DNA from: Pseudomonadota bacterium
Lineage (GTDB): Bacteria; Pseudomonadota; Gammaproteobacteria; Xanthomonadales; Xanthomonadaceae
Reading direction: 5' to 3'
Assembly: GCA_023390905.1 (NCBI GenBank)
Contig: JAEWBY010000108.1
Location: forward strand, 1 to 64,000
Length of the DNA stretch: 64,000 bases
The position numbers and the translations under genes were made by a program. The notes below the pieces were generated by a model. That model ran no database searches, was not told the DNA's origin, and was given only the letters and a program-made list of their open reading frames with translations. Every line of letters begins with the position of its first letter. Within the stretch, counting starts at the first letter, position 1. Below, piece after piece: positions 8,236-19,258 of this stretch.

Positions 8236-8760
8236 ATGCCCACCACCCGAAATACCCTGATTCCCCTGCTCCTGATCGCCTGTGCGGCGCTGGCCGGTTG
8301 CCAGGCGCAGGCCAGCAAATCCGCGGCCGCGCAGCCCACCCATTCGGACCTCGTCGCGCGCGGCGAGTACCTGATCCGCACCAGCGGCTGCAACGATTGC
8401 CACACGGCCGGCTATCCCCAGAGCCAGGGCCAGTTGCCCACGTCGCAATGGCTGACCGGATCGCCGGTGGGTTACAGCGGGCCATGGGGCACGACCTACG
8501 CGGCCAACCTGCGCCTGCGCCTGAAGGACATGAGCGAAGCGCAATGGATGGAATACAGCGCCCACCTGCGCACGCGGCCGGTCATGCCGGACTTCGCCGT
8601 GCGTGCGATGACCGCCGAGGATCGCCGGGCGATGTACCACTTCATCCGCTCGCTCGGTCCGGCCGGCCAGCCGGCGCCGGATTACCTGCCGCCGGGCCAG
8701 ACGCCACCGCCACCGTATTTCGGCCTGGTATTGCCGGCCGAGCCCGCGCCCGAGCACTGA
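8236..8760 (+). CDS. c-type cytochrome lipoprotein
   Basis: This predicted periplasmic mono-heme cytochrome c has 174 residues. The signal peptide ends in ALAGC (Cys22), so the protein should be lipid-anchored. The heme-attachment motif CNDCH is at residues 52-56. A downstream MPDFAVRAMTAEDRRAMYHFI segment is typical of the C-terminal helix and axial methionine region of small class I cytochromes. The C-terminus is Pro-rich. It would act as an electron carrier, but no oxidase or dehydrogenase partner is encoded nearby, so its redox partner is unknown. It lies between a divergent SET gene and the SUF operon, and the SUF operator lies just beyond its stop. Confidence 0.84.
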   Translation: MPTTRNTLIPLLLIACAALAGCQAQASKSAAAQPTHSDLVARGEYLIRTSGCNDCHTAGYPQSQGQLPTSQWLTGSPVGYSGPWGTTYAANLRLRLKDMSEAQWMEYSAHLRTRPVMPDFAVRAMTAEDRRAMYHFIRSLGPAGQPAPDYLPPGQTPPPPYFGLVLPAEPAPEH

Positions 8761-8802
8761 GCCTGCGCGCCATTCAGCCCGAGTGTGGCGCGGGCCGGGG
8801 AT

Positions 8803-8827
8803 AAAGCGTACAATTTCGGTACGCTTT
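8803..8827 (+). promoter_or_regulatory. Palindromic operator overlapping the suf operon promoter
   Basis: A perfect 9-bp inverted repeat, AAAGCGTAC and GTACGCTTT, flanks a 7-bp spacer. Its left arm overlaps a TACAAT -10 box at 8809-8814, and no good -35 box is visible. The regulator gene begins 16 bp further on, so autoregulation by the Rrf2/IscR-type product is the natural inference: binding would block RNA polymerase. Confidence 0.75.
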
Positions 8828-8842
8828 TGAACCCGCCCCGCC

Positions 8843-9304
8843 ATGCTCCGTGTCACCAAACTCACCGACTACGCCACCGTGGTCCTGACCGTGCTCGCCG
8901 CACGGCCGGGTGAGATTCTCAGCGCGACCGATCTGGCCGATCACTCCGGCCTGGAGTCGCCCACCGTCAGCAAGGTCCTCAAGCCGCTGGCCCAGGCCGG
9001 TCTGGTCGAGGGCCTGCGCGGCGTGCGCGGCGGTTACCGGCTGAGCCGGGCCGCGGCCGACATCAGCCTGATCGAGATTGTCGAGGCCATGGAAGGGCCG
9101 CTGGCGATGACCGAATGCAGCCAGGCCGAGAGCCACTGCGGCATCGCCCATCAATGCGGCGCGCGCGCCAACTGGCGGCTGATCAATGACGTGGTCGCCG
9201 ATGCCCTGCGCGGGGTGACCCTTGCGCAGATGCTGCGCGCGCCCACTCCCTCCCCCTCCGACGACACGCGCCGGCGCCCCATCGCCGCGCGTGTCGACTG
9301 TTGA
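8843..9304 (+). CDS. Rrf2/IscR-family regulator of SUF Fe-S assembly
   Basis: This 153-residue winged-helix transcription factor is encoded at the head of the suf operon. Its N-terminal helix-turn-helix covers about residues 1-65 (SATDLADHSGLESPTVSKVL is the recognition region). Three cysteines, C92, C99 and C105, sit in the spacing used by IscR to hold a [2Fe-2S] cluster. It matches the Xanthomonas-type SUF regulator family. By analogy it senses cluster status and represses the operon when clusters are plentiful. The palindrome at 8803-8827 is the probable binding site. The stop is 15 nt before sufB, consistent with one transcript. Confidence 0.92.
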   Translation: MLRVTKLTDYATVVLTVLAARPGEILSATDLADHSGLESPTVSKVLKPLAQAGLVEGLRGVRGGYRLSRAAADISLIEIVEAMEGPLAMTECSQAESHCGIAHQCGARANWRLINDVVADALRGVTLAQMLRAPTPSPSDDTRRRPIAARVDC

Positions 9305-9319
9305 TCCACAGGCAGCCCG

Positions 9320-10759
<1,440 letters not shown>

Positions 10760-10858
10760 TGCGGCCGGGCTCGGGATCGGCGATGCGGGATCCGAAGCCT
10801 CCCGCCCGGTCACGAAATCCACCGCGCTTACGAATCCCGAATCCGAATATCCAATCCC
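10760..10858. repeat. Short degenerate intergenic repeat ending at the sufC start
   Basis: This 99-bp spacer interrupts an otherwise tight operon. Its second half is built of degenerate GAATCC/CGAATCCCGA units (10-mer at 10831-10840) that run right up to the sufC ATG. The same 10-mer occurs twice at 42771-42795, just before kdsC. No Shine-Dalgarno sequence is visible between the repeat and the ATG. Confidence 0.6.
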
Positions 10859-11622
<764 letters not shown>

Positions 11623-11623
<1 letters not shown>

Positions 11624-12885
11624 TGAGCACGCTGCTTGACTCGCTGGCCGGTGCATTCCACGGCGACGGCGCACGCCGCGCCGAGCTCGATGAGGCGCTG
11701 CGCGAAGGCCTGCCCGGTCCGCGCAGCGAATCATGGAAGTACACCTCGCTGCGCCAACTGGAGCGCCGCAGCTTCGCGCCCGTGACGCAGGCTCCGGTGG
11801 TGGATCCGTTGCTGCTGGCCGACATTCCCGGCCCGCGCGCGGTGTTCGTCAACGGGCGCTATTCGGTGGCGCTGTCCCTGACCACCGATCTGCCCGAAGG
11901 CCTCAGCCTGCAACTGCTGTCCGAGGCGATGGCCGAGGGCAACGACTCGGCGCGTTTTCTCGCGCGCCGCTTCGAGCGCAGCGAGGAAGTGTTCGCCCGC
12001 CTCAACGCAGCGCTGGCCGACGAAGGCGTGCTGCTGCGCGTGGACGAGAACGTGGCGGTCGCCGAGCCGCTGCACCTGGTGTTCATCGGCGTGCCGGATC
12101 CGGCCGATCGCGCCTGGCACCTGCGCCACCTGATCGAGCTGCGCGCCGGCGCCTCGCTGAAGGTGTTCGAACATCACGTCGCGGTCGGCCCGCATGCGCA
12201 TTTCGGCAATGCGCTGATGCACGTGCATGTCGGCCGCGGCGCCGAGCTGGGCCACGCGCGCGTGCAGCATGACAGCGATCGCGCGACCGCCCTGCTCCGC
12301 ACCGACGCCGTGCTCGCCAGTGACGCGCTGTACCGGCGCATCGATCTGGAACTGGGCGCATCACTGTCGCGACACGAACTGAATGTGCGCCTCGAGGGCG
12401 ATCGCGCGCGGCTGGTCGCCAATGGCGTGCTGCTGGCCGATGGACGCCGCCACGTCGACACCCGGCTCGGCATCGATCACATCGGCCGCGATACCGCCTG
12501 CGAACTGACCTGGCGCGGGCTGGGCAGCGGACGCGGTCGCGCGGTCTTCCATGGCGGCATCCTCATCCGCGAAAGCGCCGACGGCACCGACGCGATGCTG
12601 TCCAACAAGAACCTGCTGCTGTCGGACAACGCCGAAATCGACACCCAGCCCGTGCTGGAAATCCACGCCGATGAAGTCAAGGCCGCGCACGGTGCGACCG
12701 TCGGCCAACTGGAATCCAACGCCTTGTTCTACCTGCGCTCGCGTGGCCTGCCTGAAAACGAAGCCCGGCAGTTGCTCACCGCCGCGTTCTGCCGTGAACC
12801 GTTGACGGTGATCCGCGACGCCGCCGTGCGCGAGTTGCTGTTCAATCGCGTCGATCAGGCGCTCGCCGGGCTGGGTTCGCCATGA
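11623..12885 (+). CDS. sufD: Fe-S cluster assembly protein SufD
   Basis: SufD (420 residues) is the SufB paralogue that completes the SufBC2D complex and helps with iron entry. The N-terminal region contains the typical RSESWKYTSLRQL motif. The C-terminal beta-helix ends with the shared block HGATVGQLESNALFYLRSRG. The ATG at 11623 overlaps the sufC stop; an upstream in-frame extension within sufC lacks homology. The stop overlaps the sufS start by four bases (ATGA). It forms one transcriptional unit with the regulator, sufB, sufC and sufS. Confidence 0.95.
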
Positions 12886-14132
12886 ACGATGTCGCGCGGC
12901 CACAGCCGGATCACGCAGCGATCGACTGGGCGCGCGTGCGCGCGGACTTCCCGTTGCTGCAACGGCAGGTGCACGGCAAACCGCTGATCTACCTCGACAG
13001 CGCGAACACCGGGCAGAAGCCGGCCGCGGTGATCGAGGCGGTCGATGCGTTCTATCGGCTGCACAACGCCAACGTCAGCCGCGCGGTGCACACGCTGGGC
13101 ACCGAAGCGACCGAAGCGTACGAAGGCGCGCGCCGCAGGCTCGCACGCTTCATCAATGCGCGCGCGGACGAGCTGGTGCTGTGCAGCGGCACGACCTTCG
13201 CGATCAATCTGGTTGCCTATTCGTGGGCGCTGCCACGACTGAAAGCCGGCGATGTCATGCTGGTCAGCCGCATGGAACACCACGCCAACATCGTGCCGTG
13301 GCAACTGGTGGCCGAGCGCACCGGCGCGCGCGTGCAGGTGGTCGATGTGCTGCCCGACGGCAGTCTGGACCTGGCGGCATTGCACGCGGCGATGACCGAC
13401 GAGGTGAAACTGCTGGCGATCGCGCACGTCTCCAACGTGCTCGGCACCGTCAATCCGGTGCGCGACATCTGCCGCGAGGTCCGCAGGCACGGCATCATCA
13501 CCGTGGTCGACGGCTCGCAGGCGGTGCCGCACCGGCCCGTCGATGTCGCCGCGATCGGCTGCGACTTCTACGCGCTGACCGGCCACAAGATGTGCGGCCC
13601 GACCGGCACCGGCGCCTTATGGGCGCGACGGGAGCATCTGGCCGCGATGCCGCCCTTCATCGGTGGCGGCGAGATGATCAAGGAGGTCAGTTTCGACGGC
13701 ACCGTGTTCAACGATGCGCCGCACAAGTTCGAGGCGGGCACGCCGAACATCGCGGGCTTCGTCGGCCTCGGCGCCGCGGTCGATTACCTGCAGCACCTCG
13801 GCATGGCGAACATCGAACAGCGCGAGCAGGAATTGCTCGCGCACGCGACCGAGGAAATGCTGAAAATCCAAGGACTGCGCCTGTTCGGCACGGCCCCGGA
13901 AAAGGCCGCCGTGCTTTCGTTCCTCATCGAAGGAGCGCATTCGCACGATCTGGCCACGCTGCTGGATCTCGACGGCGTGGCCGTGCGTTCCGGCCAGCAT
14001 TGCGCGCATCCGCTGCTGCAGTTCTTCGGCGTCACCGCCACCTGCCGCGCATCGCTCGCTTTCTACAACACGCACGAAGAAATCGAGCATTTCATCGCCG
14101 CGCTGAAAAAGGCGCGCAGCCTGCTGGCCTGA
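12882..14132 (+). CDS. sufS: Cysteine desulfurase SufS
   Basis: SufS (416 residues) is a PLP-dependent group II cysteine desulfurase that takes sulfur from L-cysteine and holds it as a persulfide for SufBCD. The PLP lysine lies in LTGHKMCGPTGTG and the catalytic cysteine in RSGQHCAHP. The N-terminus shows the LIYLDSANTGQKP opening, a variant of the usual DNAATTQKP. Length is normal. Translation is coupled to sufD by a 4-bp overlap. SufS normally needs SufE or SufU to accept sulfur, and neither is encoded in this window. Confidence 0.96.
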   Translation: MNDVARPQPDHAAIDWARVRADFPLLQRQVHGKPLIYLDSANTGQKPAAVIEAVDAFYRLHNANVSRAVHTLGTEATEAYEGARRRLARFINARADELVLCSGTTFAINLVAYSWALPRLKAGDVMLVSRMEHHANIVPWQLVAERTGARVQVVDVLPDGSLDLAALHAAMTDEVKLLAIAHVSNVLGTVNPVRDICREVRRHGIITVVDGSQAVPHRPVDVAAIGCDFYALTGHKMCGPTGTGALWARREHLAAMPPFIGGGEMIKEVSFDGTVFNDAPHKFEAGTPNIAGFVGLGAAVDYLQHLGMANIEQREQELLAHATEEMLKIQGLRLFGTAPEKAAVLSFLIEGAHSHDLATLLDLDGVAVRSGQHCAHPLLQFFGVTATCRASLAFYNTHEEIEHFIAALKKARSLLA

Positions 14133-14151
14133 TCTGTCCCCGCACCGCCTG

Positions 14152-14172
14152 TCGCCAGCCCGCCTCTGGCGA
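14152..14172 (+). terminator. Possible attenuating hairpin after sufS
   Basis: A 7-bp stem (TCGCCAG with CTGGCGA) and 7-nt loop lie in the 54-bp gap between sufS and the GNAT gene. No T run follows. It may attenuate or protect the upstream transcript, not stop it. Confidence 0.35.
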
Positions 14173-14186
14173 TCTAGGATCTCCGC

Positions 14187-14711
14187 ATGAACCCATTGCA
14201 CTTCCGCAACGCCACACCGGCCGACATCCCCGCGCTCGTCGCCCTGGTCACCTCGGCCTATCGCGGCGAAACCAGCAAGCAGGGCTGGACCACCGAAGCC
14301 GACATGCTCGATGGCCAGCGCGTGGACGCCGACAGCCTACGCGATGACATCGAGCGCCCGCACAGCCGCGTGCTGCTCGCCGAACAGGACGGCGAACTGC
14401 TCGCCTGCGCGCATGTGGCGGTGGAGGACGGCGCCGGGTATTTCGGCATGTTCGCCGTTCGGCCGGATCGCCAGGGCGATGGGCTGGGCAAGCACGTGAT
14501 CGCCGAGGCCGAGCGCGTGGCCCGCGAAGACTGGGGCCTGCCGGCCATGCGCATGACGGTCATCGACATCCGCGACGAACTGATCGCGTTCTACGAACGA
14601 CGCGGCTATCGCCGCACCGGCCTGAAGAAACCGTTCCCCTATGGCGACGAACGTTTCGGCATCCCCAAGCGCGACGACCTGCGTTTCGAACTGCTGGAGA
14701 AGCCGCTGTGA
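14187..14711 (+). CDS. GNAT-family N-acetyltransferase
   Basis: This 174-residue acetyltransferase has a single GNAT domain. The N-terminal FRNATPADIPALVALV segment is the typical first strand and helix. The acetyl-CoA binding region is FGMFAVRPDRQGDGLGKHVI (motif A, with the Q/RxxGxG/A pattern), and FYERRGYRRTG is motif B near the end. The substrate cannot be told from the sequence. An AGGATC stretch precedes the ATG. It overlaps the Rieske gene by four bases (GTGA) and lies 54 bp after sufS, so it is probably read through from the suf operon. Confidence 0.85.
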   Translation: MNPLHFRNATPADIPALVALVTSAYRGETSKQGWTTEADMLDGQRVDADSLRDDIERPHSRVLLAEQDGELLACAHVAVEDGAGYFGMFAVRPDRQGDGLGKHVIAEAERVAREDWGLPAMRMTVIDIRDELIAFYERRGYRRTGLKKPFPYGDERFGIPKRDDLRFELLEKPL

Positions 14712-15040
14712 GCGGGAACTGGACCTTCGTCTGCGCGCTCGGTGAAATGCTGCCCGGCGAAATGCGCACGGTGTTCGACGAGGTCACCGGCACCCCGATC
14801 GTGGTCTTCAACCATGACGGCGATTTCTATGCGCTGGAAGACCAATGCAGCCACGAGGACTTCGAACTGTCGTCGGGCAATTTTGACGCCGAGGACGCGA
14901 CGATCGAATGCGTCCTGCATGGCGCGCGCTTCGATGTCCGGGACGGTCGCGCGCTCTGCGCGCCGGCGTACTCGCCGGTGGCGAAATTTCCGGTGAAGCT
15001 GGAACACGGCGGGCTGTGGACCCGCGACAATCGCGACTGA
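14708..15040 (+). CDS. Rieske [2Fe-2S] ferredoxin (non-heme oxygenase ferredoxin-like)
   Basis: This 110-residue Rieske protein has cluster ligands visible as CSH in DQCSHEDFEL and C-x2-H in CVLHGARFDV, the two-Cys two-His pattern of a Rieske cluster. There is no transmembrane anchor, so it resembles soluble ferredoxins of aromatic-ring dioxygenases. No oxygenase gene is near. Its place at the end of the suf operon, with a GTG start overlapping the GNAT stop, suggests a link to cluster assembly: a cluster client, an electron donor, or a cluster-status-dependent partner. This is inference. Confidence 0.88.
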   Translation: MSGNWTFVCALGEMLPGEMRTVFDEVTGTPIVVFNHDGDFYALEDQCSHEDFELSSGNFDAEDATIECVLHGARFDVRDGRALCAPAYSPVAKFPVKLEHGGLWTRDNRD

Positions 15041-15081
15041 GGCGGACGACGCCTGCGGCGACGCGCCATCGCACCCACCCG

Positions 15082-15106
15082 AGGCCGGTCCCTGACCGGC
15101 CTTTTT
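15082..15106 (+). terminator. Rho-independent terminator of the suf operon
   Basis: A perfect 9-bp stem (AGGCCGGTC with GACCGGCCT) and 3-nt loop run into a TTTTT tract. It lies 42 bp after the Rieske stop. Confidence 0.9.
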
Positions 15107-15133
15107 CTTTGGCCGGTCCTGGCCATTGCCAAA

Positions 15134-15150
15134 GAGAACAATTATCATTT
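15134..15150 (-). promoter_or_regulatory. Fur-box-like site upstream of the TonB receptor
   Basis: Read on the minus strand, this is AAATGATAATTGTTCTC, close to the usual NATGATAATNATTCTC form of a Fur box. It sits in an A/T-rich island just after the suf terminator and 169 bp ahead of the receptor start. An overlapping AACAATT/AATTGTT inverted repeat (15137-15158) adds symmetry. Iron-dependent repression is inferred. Confidence 0.65.
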
Positions 15151-15318
15151 AAATTGTTAAAAGTAGCTTCACCCGGGTGCGCGCGCCCGTCGTCTGCGTT
15201 GAATCCAGACGCTTTCCGGCCCGGCCCAGGCTGCCGGAAGGACGCGCCCAGGCCCGGCCCCATACGCCGCTCCCCTCGCCGCCGCCATCGGGGATTCCAT
15301 CCTCCCACCGGACCTCTC

Positions 15319-17640
15319 ATGAGCATCAAGTCGCGCAAGCACGCTTCGTCTTCCCTCCGTCCGCCGTCCTCGGCGCTGGCCACGGCCACCTTCCTCACGG
15401 GCCTGGCGCTGGCGGCGCCGGTCGCCGCGCAGGTGGCCGCCGATGGCACGGCGCCGGATCCCACCACGCTGCCGGAGGTGCATGTCGAAGGCGTGAGCGT
15501 GGGCGACTTCAAGTCCGACAAGGTCGCCTCGCCCAAGTTCACCCAGTCGCTGCAGGACACGCCGCAGACGATCCAGATCATCACCGACGACCTGTTCAAC
15601 CAGCAGGGCGCGACGACCCTGACCGAAGTGCTGCGCAACAGCCCCGGCGTGGGCACGTTCTTCGTCGGCGAGAACGGCAACACGGCCACCGGTGACACGA
15701 TCTTCATGCGCGGCTTCGACAGTTCGAGCAGCATCTTCGTCGATGGCGTGCGCGATCTGGGGTCGGTCTCGCGCGACATCTTCAACACCGAACAGGTCGA
15801 AGTCGAGAAAGGCCCGGCCGGCACGGACAATGGCCGCAGTGCGCCCACCGGCGCGATCAATCTGGTCAGCAAGCAGGCATCGCGGCGCGATTCCATCGGC
15901 GGCACGGTGTCCGTCGGCACCGATCATCAACGTCGAGTCACCGCCGACTGGAATCAGTCGATCGGCGAAAGCGCCGCGTTCCGCCTCAACGTGATGGCGC
16001 AGGACAGCGATGCGATCGGCCGCGATCTGGTCAACAACAAGCGCTGGGGCATCGCGCCGTCACTGGCGTTCGGCCTGGGCACCGATACGCGCTATTACCT
16101 CAATCTGCTGTACGTCGATCAGGACAACGTGCCCGATGGCGGCGTGCCGACCATCGGCCTGCCGGGCTGGGAGCCGCAGCCGACCCTCGGCAATCTGGCC
16201 GGTCATCCGGTCAATCCGGAAAACTTCTACGGCACGCGCCACGATCACGATGACGTCACCGCGCAGATGGCGACGTTCCGCTTCGAGCACGATTTCTCCG
16301 ATACGCTCAAGCTCAGCAATGTGGCACGCTGGGGCCGCAACGATCAGGACTATCTGCTCACCGCGTTCATGGGGACCGGCGCCAACGCCACCAGTGGCGC
16401 GCCGGGCAACATCCGCTTCACCAACGCGGCGGATCTCTCGACGTACACGATCGCGCGCAGCCTGCCGACGTTCAAGGACCAGCAGTACACGATCCTCACC
16501 GATCAGTTGAACCTGCGCGCCGATTTCAGCACTGGCTCGATCGCGCACAACCTCAGCACCGGCGTGGAATTCGCGCGCGAGGAACTGAAGGGCTGGCGCT
16601 TCGGCACGGCCGGCGCGTGGACTCCGGCCAATCTGTACAACCCGGATGTGGACAGCGCCACCGGCCTGAGCTGGTTCCACAATGGCGCGTATACGCAAGC
16701 CGAGACCACCACGGCTTCGTTCTACGCATTCGACACGGTGCATCTGACCGAGAGCTTCCTGCTGACCGGCGGCATCCGTTTCGATCGCTACGACACCGAG
16801 TATTTCGCGCACCTGCCCTGCACGGCCAACAACACCCAGCCCTGCAACGGTGCACCGGTCGGCACGTTCACCGATCTGCGCCAGGAAGCCTCGGACACGC
16901 TGTTCAACTGGAAACTCGGCGCGGTCTACAAGGTCGGCGAGGTCGCTAGCGTGTATGCGAACTACGCGATTTCCCAGCAGCCTCCGGGCGGCGCCACGAT
17001 GGAGCTGAGCCCGGCCGCGAACAACGCCAACAATCCGATCTACGACCCGCAGAAAACCAGGACGATGGAAGTGGGCAGCAAGTGGAACCTGCTCGACGAT
17101 GCGCTCCTGCTGACCATGGCGCTGTACCAGACGGACGTGTCCAACGAGGTCATCACCGAGAACGGCGTGACGTTCCAGGGCGGCGACAAGCGGGTCAAGG
17201 GCATCGAATTGTCCGCCGTCGGCAAGATCACCGAGCACTGGGCGGTATCGGCCGGTTACACCACGATGGACGCCAAGGTCACCGACGGGCCGGCGGTGTC
17301 GCGCGATGGTTCGTCGTATCTGGCCTACACGCCGGACAGCGCCTTCACCGCGTGGACGAGCTACGAACTGCCGTTCGGGCTGACCTTCGGCGGCGGCGTG
17401 CGCTACTCCGGCGAGATGAAGCGCGGCACCGACGGAGCGGCCGGCACGCCGATGTTCGTCAAGTCGTACACGGTGTGGGATGCAGTGGTGAGCTATGCCT
17501 TCAGCGACAACCTCGATCTGCGCCTGAACGCCTACAACCTCTTCGACAAGGAATATGTCGCGGCGATCAACAAGAGCGGCTACCGCTACACCCCCGGCGC
17601 ACCGCGTTCGGTGCTGTTGAGCCTCAACCTGCGTTTCTGA
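15319..17640 (+). CDS. TonB-dependent siderophore receptor
   Basis: This 773-residue outer-membrane receptor is for ferric siderophores. A signal peptide spans about residues 1-40, ending ...LAAPVAAQ. A possible TonB box (LPEVHVEG) follows, then a plug domain (about 65-185, with TPQTIQIITDDLFNQQGATT and MRGFDSSSSIFVDGVRD). The 22-strand barrel ends in LSLNLRF with terminal Phe. It most resembles catecholate receptors of the Fiu/PiuA kind because a PiuC-type dioxygenase follows directly. The ATG at 15319 is chosen as the beginning of the signal peptide. Regulation by Fur is suggested by the site at 15134-15150. The specific siderophore cannot be deduced. Confidence 0.9.
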   Translation: MSIKSRKHASSSLRPPSSALATATFLTGLALAAPVAAQVAADGTAPDPTTLPEVHVEGVSVGDFKSDKVASPKFTQSLQDTPQTIQIITDDLFNQQGATTLTEVLRNSPGVGTFFVGENGNTATGDTIFMRGFDSSSSIFVDGVRDLGSVSRDIFNTEQVEVEKGPAGTDNGRSAPTGAINLVSKQASRRDSIGGTVSVGTDHQRRVTADWNQSIGESAAFRLNVMAQDSDAIGRDLVNNKRWGIAPSLAFGLGTDTRYYLNLLYVDQDNVPDGGVPTIGLPGWEPQPTLGNLAGHPVNPENFYGTRHDHDDVTAQMATFRFEHDFSDTLKLSNVARWGRNDQDYLLTAFMGTGANATSGAPGNIRFTNAADLSTYTIARSLPTFKDQQYTILTDQLNLRADFSTGSIAHNLSTGVEFAREELKGWRFGTAGAWTPANLYNPDVDSATGLSWFHNGAYTQAETTTASFYAFDTVHLTESFLLTGGIRFDRYDTEYFAHLPCTANNTQPCNGAPVGTFTDLRQEASDTLFNWKLGAVYKVGEVASVYANYAISQQPPGGATMELSPAANNANNPIYDPQKTRTMEVGSKWNLLDDALLLTMALYQTDVSNEVITENGVTFQGGDKRVKGIELSAVGKITEHWAVSAGYTTMDAKVTDGPAVSRDGSSYLAYTPDSAFTAWTSYELPFGLTFGGGVRYSGEMKRGTDGAAGTPMFVKSYTVWDAVVSYAFSDNLDLRLNAYNLFDKEYVAAINKSGYRYTPGAPRSVLLSLNLRF

Positions 17641-17692
17641 TGCAACCGCGGGGACGGCGATGCCTACCCCGCTTCGTTTCCGGAGTCCTGCG

Positions 17693-18382
17693 ATGCTGCT
17701 GCACATCCCCGACGTACTCGATGCCGACGAACTGGCGCAGATCCGCCAGGCGCTGGCGGGCGCCGAATGGACCGACGGGCGCGAGACCGTCGGCGTCCAG
17801 GGCGCGCAGGTCAAGCGCAACCTGCAATTGCCCGATGCTTCGCCGCTGAAGCAGCAACTCGGCGAACGCATCCTCGCCGCGCTCGCGCGCAATCCGCTGT
17901 ACTTCGCCGCGGCGCTGCCGCTGCGCACCTTGCCGCCGCGCTTCAACTGCTACCAGGGCGGCGGCGAATACGGATTCCACGTCGATGGCTCGGTGATGCT
18001 GGTCAAGGATGCCGACGGGCAGACGCAGCACATCCGCTCGGATCTTTCCTGCACGCTGTTTCTCTCCGAACCGGAGGAATACGACGGGGGTGAGCTCATC
18101 ATCAGCGACACCTACGGCGAGCACGAAGTCAAACTGCAGGCCGGGGATCTGATCCTCTATCCGTCGAGCAGCCTGCATCAGGTCCGCCCGGTGACCCGTG
18201 GCGCGCGCGTGGCGTCGTTCTTCTGGATCCAGAGCATGGTGCGCAGCGATATGCAGCGCCGTCTGCTGTTCGAGCTGGACACATCGATCGAAACGCTGCG
18301 CCGCTCCAATGCCGATGCGCAGGCGGTGCTCCAGTTAACCGGCGTGTACCACAACCTGCTGCGCGGCTGGGCGGAAACCTGA
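17693..18382 (+). CDS. piuC: PKHD-type Fe(II)/2-oxoglutarate dioxygenase, PiuC-like
   Basis: This 229-residue oxygenase is of the PKHD/YbiX/PiuC family, which is repeatedly found beside catecholate siderophore receptors and is iron-repressed. The double-stranded beta-helix iron site is visible as HVD in YGFHVDGSVM and a distal His with its 2-oxoglutarate Arg in SSSLHQVRPVTRGAR. The N-terminal MLLHIPDVLDADEL is conserved. The start at 17693 follows a GGAG ribosome site; a longer in-frame start at 17660 lacks one. The natural substrate is unknown. It lies 52 bp after the receptor gene and is probably cotranscribed. Confidence 0.9.
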   Translation: MLLHIPDVLDADELAQIRQALAGAEWTDGRETVGVQGAQVKRNLQLPDASPLKQQLGERILAALARNPLYFAAALPLRTLPPRFNCYQGGGEYGFHVDGSVMLVKDADGQTQHIRSDLSCTLFLSEPEEYDGGELIISDTYGEHEVKLQAGDLILYPSSSLHQVRPVTRGARVASFFWIQSMVRSDMQRRLLFELDTSIETLRRSNADAQAVLQLTGVYHNLLRGWAET

Positions 18383-18541
18383 CGAGTGCTCTGGCGGCAT
18401 TTCGTCGCCCAACGTGGCAGTGGATGGTCGAACCACTGCGCGCAAGACCAGCGTCCAGGAAGCAGCGACCCGGTTTCGTGGCCATCGATTAGCGCGGGTT
18501 CCGGATGGCTTGGCCGCCCATCGTGCTGTCAATCGGCCAAT

Positions 18542-18569
18542 TGAGAGCCATTCTCATCTATGGTCTAAT
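18542..18569 (+). promoter_or_regulatory. Fur-box-like site and promoter of the PepSY-DUF2271-ApbE operon
   Basis: The 15-mer TGAGAGCCATTCTCA at 18542-18556 is nearly palindromic and matches the 7-1-7 Fur core. A TCTAAT hexamer (18564-18569) follows as a possible -10 box, so the site would cover the -35 region. The TTG start lies about 30 bp further on, giving a short leader. Confidence 0.65.
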
Positions 18570-18598
18570 CGCCTTCTTCCTCTCCGGCCTTCGTTGAC

Positions 18599-19240
18599 TT
18601 GAGCCCTGCCGCTTCCTCCTCCGTCACCCGCCAGCAGCAGCGACGCGGCTATTGGCTGCGCACGCTGCACCAGTGGCACTGGATCAGTTCGGCGATCTGC
18701 CTGATCGGGATGCTGCTGTTCGCGGCCACGGGGATTACGCTCAACCACGCGGCGCGCATCGAAGCCAAGCCGGAAGTGGTGAACCTGCAGCGCGAATTGC
18801 CCGCTTCCCTGCTCGAGCGGCTGGGCGCGCGCGAGGACGGCCAAGCGCCGCTGCCCGCGCCGGTCGCCGACTGGCTCGGCAACGAGTTGGACGTCCCCAT
18901 CGGCGCGCGCGAGGCGGAGTGGTCGGCCGAAGAGATCTACCTGTCGATGCCCAGCCCGGGCGCGGATGCGTGGTTGAGCATCGATCGCGCCAGTGGCGCG
19001 GTGGAATTCGAGCGCACCGATCGCGGCTGGATTTCCTATTTCAACGATCTGCACAAGGGACGCAATGCCGGCCCGGCGTGGGGCTGGTTCCTCGATGTCT
19101 TTGCGATCGCCTGCCTGGTGTTCTGCATCACCGGCCTGTTCCTGTTGCACCTGCACGCGCGCCAGCGCCGTCTGACCTGGCCGATGGTCGGCCTTGGCCT
19201 GGTGGTTCCACTGCTGCTGGCGCTTCTTTTCATCCACTGA
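18599..19240 (+). CDS. PepSY-associated inner-membrane protein
   Basis: This 213-residue membrane protein is of the PepSY/PepSY-associated TM type. TM1 (about residues 27-48) begins with the hallmark LRTLHQWHWISS and contains histidines that could ligate heme. A periplasmic domain spans 50-155. TM2 (about 163-184) carries FCITGLFLLHLHARQR, and TM3 runs to the end. Such proteins move electrons across the inner membrane in ferric-siderophore reduction (compare FpvG). The only plausible start is a TTG at 18599; no ATG or GTG precedes TM1. A Fur-type site lies just upstream, and DUF2271 follows after 18 nt. Confidence 0.82.
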   Translation: MSPAASSSVTRQQQRRGYWLRTLHQWHWISSAICLIGMLLFAATGITLNHAARIEAKPEVVNLQRELPASLLERLGAREDGQAPLPAPVADWLGNELDVPIGAREAEWSAEEIYLSMPSPGADAWLSIDRASGAVEFERTDRGWISYFNDLHKGRNAGPAWGWFLDVFAIACLVFCITGLFLLHLHARQRRLTWPMVGLGLVVPLLLALLFIH

Positions 19241-19258
19241 TTCCCACCGAGCCCGCCG

